Origin: Bacillota bacterium
GTDB taxonomy: Bacteria; Bacillota; Clostridia; Acetivibrionales; DTU013
Length of the DNA stretch: 10,612 bases
Assembly: GCA_023411715.1 (NCBI GenBank)
Contig: JAEYOM010000032.1
Span: forward strand, 1 to 10,612
Reading direction: 5' to 3'
Below the pieces are notes generated by a model that was given only the letters and a program-made list of their open reading frames with translations, had not been told where the DNA came from and ran no database searches. A program made the translations under genes and the position numbers. Position 1 is the first letter of the stretch. Every line of letters begins with the position of its first letter. Below are positions 5,913-10,612 of the stretch, piece by piece.

Positions 5913-7193
5913 ATGATAGATTTTACGAAGCTCAGAAGAGAAGAGTTGGAAGAAAGGCTCGTTTCCTTAAATGAAAAATATGCAGGTTTTATATCTGAAA
6001 ATTTAAAACTGGATATGTCCAGGGGAAGACCCGGCGCGGACCAATTGGATTTATCCATGGAAATGCTTGCATTTCCAGGCCCCGGTGATATCTGCAAGCT
6101 CTCCAACGGTATGGACGCGCGCAATTATGGGCTGACGGACGGTATTCCCGAGGCAAAGGAGCTTTTTGCACAGATGCTCGAGGTAAGTCCAAAGGAGCTC
6201 ATACTCGGCGGCAATTCAAGTCTGAGCATGATGTATGATACCATAGACCGCGCTATGAATTTCGGAGTTTGCGACAGTAAAACACCCTGGAACAAGCTGC
6301 CCAAGGTCAGGTTTATATGCCCAAGTCCGGGATATGACAGGCATTTTGCGATAACAGAGCTTTTCAATATCGAAATGATAACCGTTGACATGAAAAGTGA
6401 CGGACCTGATATGGATGCTGTCGAGAAGCTGGCGGCAAGCGACGAATCAGTCAAGGGTATATGGTGTACTCCAAAATACAGCAATCCCGACGGAATTACC
6501 TATTCGGACGAGGTCGTCGACAGGCTCGCTTCCATGAAGATCGCCGCAAATGATTTCAGGATCTTCTGGGATAACGCCTATGTCGTACATCATCTGACAG
6601 ACCGCCCCGATCACCTTAAGAATCTGATGGAAGCCTGCAAAAACGCCGGCAATCCTGAAAGAGTATTCATGTTTGCATCGACCTCAAAAATAACGTTCCC
6701 CGGCGCCGGTATCTCAATGATGGCGGCAAGCGAAAAGAACCTGGCACAGATCAGAAAGCTGCTGGCCGTTAAAACAATCGGCCCGGATAAGCTAAACCAG
6801 CTGAGACATGTTCATTTTCTGAAGGATCTGGACGGCATCAACGCTCAGATGAAAAAGCAGGCCGCAATACTCAGGCCCAAGTTCGATATGGTGCTTGATC
6901 TGCTTGAAACAGAGCTCAGCGGAAAGAATATCGCAACGTGGAACAAACCGAACGGAGGCTATTTCATCAGCTTCAATACGATGCCGGGATGTGCCGCGGC
7001 AACTGTAAAAATGGCTGCGGACGCAGGTGTGGTTCTCACTCCGGCAGGTTCGACATATCCTTACATGAAAGACCCCCAGGATAAGAACATAAGGATAGCA
7101 CCGACTCTGCCTCCGCTTAACGAATTGAAAAAGGCAATGGAATTGCTTTGTACCTGCGTGCAAATAGTATCGATCAAAAAACTGCTGCAATAA
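5913..7193 (+). CDS. Aspartate aminotransferase, subgroup 1c (MocR-like aminotransferase fold)
   Basis: This PLP enzyme has 426 residues from the ATG at 5913. It closely follows, by memory, the atypical aspartate aminotransferase of Corynebacterium: NLKLDMSRGRPGADQLD, MDARNYG, PSPGYDRHFAITE, GPDMDAVE, FWDNAYVVHHL, FASTSKITFPGAG (PLP lysine K259), PNGGYFISF, and the carboxylate-binding Arg in NIRIAPTLPP. It should transfer the amino group between aspartate and 2-oxoglutarate in the cytosol. The ATG at 5913 has GGGGG 8 bases upstream. The ATG at 5898 would add five residues but has no ribosome binding site. It is monocistronic, with its own promoter and a strong terminator at 7287-7316. The C-terminal 8 or so residues (VSIKKLLQ) look slightly extended. 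Substrate preference could be broader than aspartate. Confidence 0.88.
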   Translation: MIDFTKLRREELEERLVSLNEKYAGFISENLKLDMSRGRPGADQLDLSMEMLAFPGPGDICKLSNGMDARNYGLTDGIPEAKELFAQMLEVSPKELILGGNSSLSMMYDTIDRAMNFGVCDSKTPWNKLPKVRFICPSPGYDRHFAITELFNIEMITVDMKSDGPDMDAVEKLAASDESVKGIWCTPKYSNPDGITYSDEVVDRLASMKIAANDFRIFWDNAYVVHHLTDRPDHLKNLMEACKNAGNPERVFMFASTSKITFPGAGISMMAASEKNLAQIRKLLAVKTIGPDKLNQLRHVHFLKDLDGINAQMKKQAAILRPKFDMVLDLLETELSGKNIATWNKPNGGYFISFNTMPGCAAATVKMAADAGVVLTPAGSTYPYMKDPQDKNIRIAPTLPPLNELKKAMELLCTCVQIVSIKKLLQ

Positions 7194-7286
7194 ACAATTG
7201 CATCAATTGATCGGCAATATTATAATCTTTCCGGGTGAAACATCCTTCGGGGTGATACCAATAAACCTCATATTTATAAGTATCTG

Positions 7287-7316
7287 GCGGGATTGCACAA
7301 ATCCCGCGCTTTTTTT
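7287..7316 (+). terminator. Strong intrinsic terminator after the aminotransferase gene
   Basis: GCGGGATT (7287-7294) pairs perfectly with AATCCCGC (7300-7307) around a 5-base loop. Seven T residues follow at 7310-7316. It lies 94 bases after the aminotransferase stop and about 95 bases before the purB start, so it could in principle also act as an attenuator for purB. Confidence 0.9.
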
Positions 7317-7342
7317 GTAGGGCTATTTAGGAAAGAATAAAG

Positions 7343-7371
7343 TAGATTTTTAAAGACATGAAAGTTATAAT
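7343..7371 (+). promoter_or_regulatory. Candidate purB promoter
   Basis: A perfect TATAAT (7366-7371) lies 17 bases after TAGATT (7343-7348), which matches the -35 consensus at only 3 of 6 positions. Transcription would start near 7378, just downstream of the preceding terminator, with a leader of about 34 bases to the TTG at 7412. Confidence 0.4.
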
Positions 7372-7411
7372 AACAATGTGCAAACAGAAGTCGATACCGG
7401 AGGTGCTGCAG

Positions 7412-8839
7412 TTGAGAAATACTTATGAAAGCCCTTTTAACGCAAGATATGCCAGCAGCGAGATGCAGGAGCTGTTCTCTCCTGATAAGAAGTTCAGGAC
7501 ATGGAGAAGGCTCTGGATAGCGCTTGCCGAGGCCGAAAAGGAGCTTGGACTCAATATTACCGATGAACAGCTGGAAGAGCTGCGGCAGTTCAAAGACGAT
7601 ATCAATTATGAAACAGCAGAACAAAAGGAAAAGGAAGTGCGCCACGACGTCATGGCTCACGTGCACGCATACGGCGAACAGTGTCCAAAGGCCAGAGGCA
7701 TAATACATCTCGGTGCGACCTCATGCTATGTGGGGGACAATACGGACCTCATCATAATGAATGACGCGCTTGAATTGATCAGACAGAAGCTCGTGGCGGC
7801 TATTGAAAAACTTTCGGATTTTGCATTGAAATACAAGAATCTGCCCACACTCGGCTTTACGCATTTCCAGCCGGCCCAGCTCGTAACCGTAGGAAAGAGG
7901 GCATGTCTCTGGCTCCAGGATCTTCTCATAGATCTTGACGACGTCGAATATATTCTTTCAAACATGAAATTGCTCGGAAGCAAAGGCACTACGGGCACGC
8001 AGGCCAGCTTTATGGAGCTTTTCGACAACGACAGTGAAAAGGTCAGGAAACTCGATAAGCTGATAGCCGAAAAAATGGGTTTTGACAGCGTTTATCCCGT
8101 TTCCGGCCAGACATATACAAGAAAGCAGGACAGCAGGGTATTGAACGTACTTGCCGGTATCGCACAGAGCGCGAGCAAGTTCAGTTACGATATGAGGCTG
8201 CTGCAAAGCATGAAGGAACTGGAGGAACCCTTCGAGGAAAAGCAGATAGGTTCTTCCGCAATGGCATATAAGAGGAACCCGATGCGTGCCGAGCGCATAG
8301 ACTCACTGGCCAGATATGTCATAGTGGACGCTCTCAATCCGGCAATTACGGCTGCGACCCAATGGTTCGAACGTACGCTCGACGATTCGGCGAACAAGCG
8401 TATCAGCGTACCTGAAGCCTTCTTGGCAGTCGATGCGATACTGAACATATATATAAACATAGCCGGCGGGCTTGTCGTCTATCCAAAAGTTATCGAAAAG
8501 CACGTGCTTGACGAACTCCCGTTCATGGCAACTGAAAACATAATGATGGAAGCCGTAAAGCGAGGCGGGGACAGGCAGGAGCTGCACGAAAGGATCCGCG
8601 TCCACTCAATGGAGGCTGGCAAGCAGGTCAAGGTTTACGGTCTGAAGAACGACCTTGTGGACCGTATAGCAGACGATCCGATGTTCGGCCTGCGCAGGGA
8701 AGAGATACTGAGTGTAATGGAACCTTCGAATTACACAGGCCGCGCCGCTGAGCAGGTAACTGAATTTATCGAAAATGAAGCCCGTCCGAGAATAAAGGAT
8801 GCCAAAACAGGCGAGGTAAACATAGAATTAAAGGTATAA
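7412..8839 (+). CDS. purB: Adenylosuccinate lyase
   Basis: The enzyme removes fumarate from SAICAR in purine synthesis and from adenylosuccinate to give AMP. From the TTG at 7412 it has 475 residues and begins MRNTYESPFNARYASSEM. It resembles the animal-type lyases along its whole length: KFRTWRRLWIALAEAE, RHDVMAHVHAYG (H83, H85), GIIHLGATSCYVGDNTDL, LGFTHFQPAQL (H151), GTTGTQASF, QTYTRK, WFERTLDDSAN, LPFMATENI. The fumarase-superfamily signature reads SSAMAYKRNPMRAE (S281-S282, K287), with Ala where many members have Pro. The TTG is chosen because GGAGGTG lies 6 bases before it and the family N-terminus starts there. The upstream in-frame ATG at 7358 has no ribosome binding site and would place a likely -10 box inside the gene. 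No other pur gene is in view. Confidence 0.95.
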   Translation: MRNTYESPFNARYASSEMQELFSPDKKFRTWRRLWIALAEAEKELGLNITDEQLEELRQFKDDINYETAEQKEKEVRHDVMAHVHAYGEQCPKARGIIHLGATSCYVGDNTDLIIMNDALELIRQKLVAAIEKLSDFALKYKNLPTLGFTHFQPAQLVTVGKRACLWLQDLLIDLDDVEYILSNMKLLGSKGTTGTQASFMELFDNDSEKVRKLDKLIAEKMGFDSVYPVSGQTYTRKQDSRVLNVLAGIAQSASKFSYDMRLLQSMKELEEPFEEKQIGSSAMAYKRNPMRAERIDSLARYVIVDALNPAITAATQWFERTLDDSANKRISVPEAFLAVDAILNIYINIAGGLVVYPKVIEKHVLDELPFMATENIMMEAVKRGGDRQELHERIRVHSMEAGKQVKVYGLKNDLVDRIADDPMFGLRREEILSVMEPSNYTGRAAEQVTEFIENEARPRIKDAKTGEVNIELKV

Positions 8840-8848
8840 TCGGAATAA

Positions 8849-8941
8849 GGCGTAATCCGCTTGTATCATTAAGAAACATTATACAAAATTGCGGAACTAT
8901 CAAGAGCGGGTTCGACGTAGGTTGATACAAAGCCTTACGCC
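8849..8941. repeat. Long imperfect inverted repeat after purB
   Basis: GGCGTAA (8849-8855) and TTGTATCA (8861-8868) are matched in inverted order by TGATACAA (8923-8930) and TTACGCC (8935-8941). The inner segment is 54 bases. A competing inner hairpin is possible: CCGC plus TTGTAT (8857-8866) with ATACAA (8881-8886) plus GCGG (8891-8894). A T-rich stretch (CTTTTATATTT) follows at about 8949. It starts 10 bases after the purB stop and could be a terminator, a structured RNA or the remnant of a small inverted-repeat element. Confidence 0.5.
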
Positions 8942-9068
8942 GGACCTGCTTTTATATTTAAGTTTTGGCTATATCGCCGATTTATTTTATAAGCTTATTT
9001 TACGGCCTTTAAATCACTCCTTTGTAAAATTTACCGAAAAAATTATTTTAAAATTATATAGAATTATG
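8942..9068. other. AT-rich intergenic stretch, nothing recognised
   Basis: Together with the inverted repeat before it and the promoter after it, this fills the 313-base gap between purB and the gntR-type gene. An 81-codon frame spans 8889-9134 but has no ribosome binding site, crosses both the inverted repeat and the gntR promoter, and has no recognisable motif. I do not call it a gene. Confidence 0.6.
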
Positions 9069-9097
9069 TTGAATTGTACAATTTTATCAGATAGAAT
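9069..9097 (+). promoter_or_regulatory. Promoter of the GntR-type regulator gene
   Basis: TTGAAT (9069-9074) and TAGAAT (9092-9097) are separated by 17 bases. The -10 box matches at 5 of 6 positions and the -35 at 4 of 6. The start point would be near 9104, giving a leader of about 49 bases with GGAGGT at 9141-9146. Confidence 0.5.
9072..9083. promoter_or_regulatory. Candidate operator overlapping the gntR promoter
   Basis: AATTGTACAATT is a perfect 12-base palindrome covering the end of the -35 box and the start of the spacer. GntR-type repressors bind short palindromes and often repress themselves, so autoregulation is likely. It does not match the GT-N-TA-N-AC core usually quoted for HutC-type proteins, and it is AT-rich. 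Confidence 0.45.
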
Positions 9098-9152
9098 TAG
9101 TAATGATGTAATTATGTGCTGCTATGTTTACTAAATAAGTGGAGGTTTCATA

Positions 9153-9893
9153 GTGATCAATAAATACAGCAATGTACCTTTATATAGCCAGCTTAAACAT
9201 CTGATCATAGAAAAGATTGAATCGGGAGAGTTTCCCGAAGAATCCAAAATACCCTCCGAGCAGGAGCTTTGCGATCAATACGACATAAGCCGTCCTACCG
9301 TTCGCCAGGCTATAAGCGAACTGACTAACAACGGTTTCCTTTATAAGGAAAAAGGGAAGGGGACCTTTGTAGCCAGAGCGAAGACAAAAGTAGACATTAA
9401 AAACTTCAGCGGCTTTACAGATTCGATTCTGGACAGCCAGGATCCAGGTCAGCACAACATATTGTCAATACGTGCTATCAAGCTAAATGATGCTCCCTGT
9501 CTTGAAAATGTATTCAGTTTACAAAACCGTGCACAGGATATCGAATTCGCGGAAATAAAATTCATAACGACCGAAAGAAACAGCACATTATCGTATAATG
9601 TATCGTACATACCGCTTCAGCTGTTTCCTGAAATAATAGAAGACATAAAAGCGAAAAAGCCTTCATATGACATACTCAGGGGTAAATATCCGCTTCTGCC
9701 CGTAAAAACCAGAAGTACGCTTGAAGTCGTATATACCGACCAGTCGGAAGCTCAGTACCTGCAAGTTCAAACCGGGCATCCGCTTATCAGGATCGAAAAC
9801 CTGCTGTACTCCAAAAGCGGCCAGCTTGTCGAGTATATAGTTGCAAAATACCGCGCAGACAAGAGCCAGCTTGTGTTTGAGAACAGCAAATAG
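9153..9893 (+). CDS. GntR family transcriptional regulator, HutC subfamily (UTRA domain)
   Basis: The protein has 246 residues, normal for the HutC subfamily. Residues 8-74 are a winged helix-turn-helix: PLYSQLKHLIIEKIESGEF, then IPSEQELCDQYDISRPTVRQAI, then GFLYKEKGKGTFVA. Residues of about 95-240 fit the UTRA ligand-binding domain: LSYNVSYIPLQLFPEI, YDILRGKYPLLPVKTRSTLE, LQVQTGHPLIRIENLLY and GQLVEYIVAKYRAD. Such regulators usually sense a sugar phosphate, an amino acid or another small acid and release DNA on binding. The GTG start has GGAGGT 6 bases upstream. A strong hairpin follows 39 bases after the stop, so the gene appears monocistronic. The effector and targets are not evident, since no transporter or catabolic gene is adjacent. 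Confidence 0.93.
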   Translation: MINKYSNVPLYSQLKHLIIEKIESGEFPEESKIPSEQELCDQYDISRPTVRQAISELTNNGFLYKEKGKGTFVARAKTKVDIKNFSGFTDSILDSQDPGQHNILSIRAIKLNDAPCLENVFSLQNRAQDIEFAEIKFITTERNSTLSYNVSYIPLQLFPEIIEDIKAKKPSYDILRGKYPLLPVKTRSTLEVVYTDQSEAQYLQVQTGHPLIRIENLLYSKSGQLVEYIVAKYRADKSQLVFENSK

Positions 9894-9931
9894 GTTGCGG
9901 TAGATATTTAAAAGTATAATGTTATAATAAG

Positions 9932-9977
9932 AAACGGGACGCTCCAGTAAATGTTAACTAGAGGAACGTCCCGTTTT
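9932..9977 (+). terminator. Hairpin terminator after the gntR-type gene
   Basis: AAACGGGACG (9932-9941) pairs perfectly with CGTCCCGTTT (9967-9976) over 10 bp with a 25-base loop. The U-tract is short (TTTT at 9974-9977). Two TATAAT hexamers lie just upstream (9915-9920 and 9923-9928) without a good -35 box. Confidence 0.65.
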
Positions 9978-10021
9978 GAGCGTTTATTAAGAAACCGGGC
10001 GGGAAAAAATATTGTAGATAT

Positions 10022-10051
10022 TTGCCTGGGCCCGAAATCTATCATTATAGT
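10022..10051 (+). promoter_or_regulatory. Candidate promoter of the DUF2461-family gene
   Basis: TTGCCT (10022-10027) and TATAGT (10046-10051) are 18 bases apart. They match the consensus at 4 and 5 of 6 positions. Transcription would start near 10058, about 37 bases before the ATG at 10095. Confidence 0.4.
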
Positions 10052-10094
10052 ATTGCTACAGTTTAATTTTATTTTTGAACGGAGTTTGATCCAT

Positions 10095-10612
10095 ATGGAC
10101 AATAATTTTTTCAAGGGCTTTTCGCCAGACGCACTGCAATTTCTGATGGAGCTGCAGTTCAACAACAATAGGGCATGGTTCGAAGAAAACAAACGGAGAT
10201 ATCTGAATGATGTCGTCGAGCCCTTCAGGGCGCTAGTCAGGGAACTAACTCCCTTTATGCTTTCCGTCGATCCCGGTCTGGAAATAAGGGCCGAGATAGG
10301 CAAGACGATATCACGTATTTACAGGGATACCAGATTTTCAAAGGACAAAACGCCTTACAAGACCTCTGTCTGGATCACTTTCAGAAGGGTAGGGAGGGAC
10401 TGGCTCTATGACCCCGCCTTCTTCTTCGAAGTGACTCCCGATATATACCGTTACGGCATGGGCTTTTATACAGCGTCAAGGCCTACGCTCGAGCGCCTGA
10501 GAGAGCTAATCGACGATGAGGATCCCGAATTTTCCGAGCTTAAGGAACTGTATGAAAAGCAGGAGCTATTCACAATGGAGGGAGAAAAATATAAGAAGCT
10601 GTATGCCGGTAC
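10095..10612 (+). CDS. DUF2461 (TIGR02453) family protein, 5' part
   Basis: The frame is open from the ATG at 10095 to the window end, giving 172 codons of a protein that continues outside. It starts MDNNFFKGFSPDALQFL and carries features I associate with the DUF2461 family: LQFNNNRAWFEENKRRY near residue 21, RAEIGKTISRIYRDTRFSKD at about 66-85, and KTPYKTSVWITF after it, then DPAFFFEVTPD and YGMGFYTA. The family's biochemical function is unknown to me. ACGGAG lies about 10 bases upstream. A candidate promoter and the preceding hairpin terminator suggest its own transcription unit. The 3' end, about a quarter of the usual length, is not visible. Confidence 0.85.
   Translation, partial: MDNNFFKGFSPDALQFLMELQFNNNRAWFEENKRRYLNDVVEPFRALVRELTPFMLSVDPGLEIRAEIGKTISRIYRDTRFSKDKTPYKTSVWITFRRVGRDWLYDPAFFFEVTPDIYRYGMGFYTASRPTLERLRELIDDEDPEFSELKELYEKQELFTMEGEKYKKLYAG

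Noticed and set aside
7194..7290. Purine-type riboswitch upstream of purB
   Set aside because: TATAAT-like edges are present, but the conserved loop and junction bases of the purine aptamer could not be found.
8905..8925. GCGGGTTCGACG, resembling a tRNA T-arm
   Set aside because: The 3' half of the stem (CCCGC) is absent and no acceptor or anticodon arm can be built around it.
8889..9134. 81-codon frame between purB and the gntR-type gene
   Set aside because: It starts at a TTG with no ribosome binding site, crosses the inverted repeat and the gntR promoter, and encodes nothing recognisable.
9914..9930. Two TATAAT hexamers before the 9932-9976 hairpin as a promoter
   Set aside because: No acceptable -35 box lies 16-18 bases upstream, and transcription would start directly at a terminator stem.
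1..10612. CRISPR array, tRNA or rRNA gene, insertion sequence or prophage gene
   Set aside because: No regularly spaced direct repeats with unique spacers, no tRNA or rRNA fold and no transposase, integrase or phage-protein motif were seen on either strand.

Overview
The window looks like a stretch of chromosome from a Gram-positive, low-to-moderate-GC bacterium of the class Clostridia. The basis is the gene order rbgA-rnhB-ylqG-ylqH-yraN, strong GGAGG-type ribosome binding sites, frequent ATA and AGG codons, TTG and GTG starts, and intrinsic terminators with U-tracts. Everything here was read by eye from the sequence. No database search was run, so family names rest on remembered motifs.

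Region 1 (1-4560, + strand) is a compact, probably co-transcribed cluster. It runs from the tail of the ribosome-assembly GTPase RbgA (YlqF), through RNase HII with a long repeat-built N-terminal extension, an orphan FliK-like protein (YlqG type), an orphan FlhB-C-like protein (YlqH type) and the YraN nuclease-fold protein, to an M19 membrane-dipeptidase-family metallopeptidase. Genes overlap or are separated by 13-40 bases, and the cluster ends in one or two hairpins.

Region 2 (4560-5912) holds a minus-strand diguanylate cyclase with a four-cysteine N-terminal sensor region. A 367-base intergenic segment follows, between divergent genes. It contains AT-rich palindromes, a good promoter and a strong orphan terminator. 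Promoter and terminator together would make an RNA of about 80 nt that belongs to neither flanking gene.

Region 3 (5850-8941, + strand) carries a subgroup-1c aspartate aminotransferase with its own promoter and terminator. Next comes purB (adenylosuccinate lyase, of the type resembling the animal enzyme), whose start is most likely a TTG with a perfect ribosome binding site. Aspartate made by the first enzyme is consumed in purine synthesis to make the substrates of the second, but there is no sign that the two are co-transcribed. A long imperfect inverted repeat follows purB.

Region 4 (8942-10612, + strand) has a HutC-type GntR regulator with a palindrome overlapping its own promoter, then a strong hairpin terminator, then a second promoter and the 5' part of a DUF2461-family gene that runs off the window end.

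Most of the window is housekeeping. The items most worth a second look are the repeat-built RNase HII extension, the orphan FliK/FlhB-like pair, the orphan promoter-terminator unit at 5687-5800 and the inverted repeat after purB.
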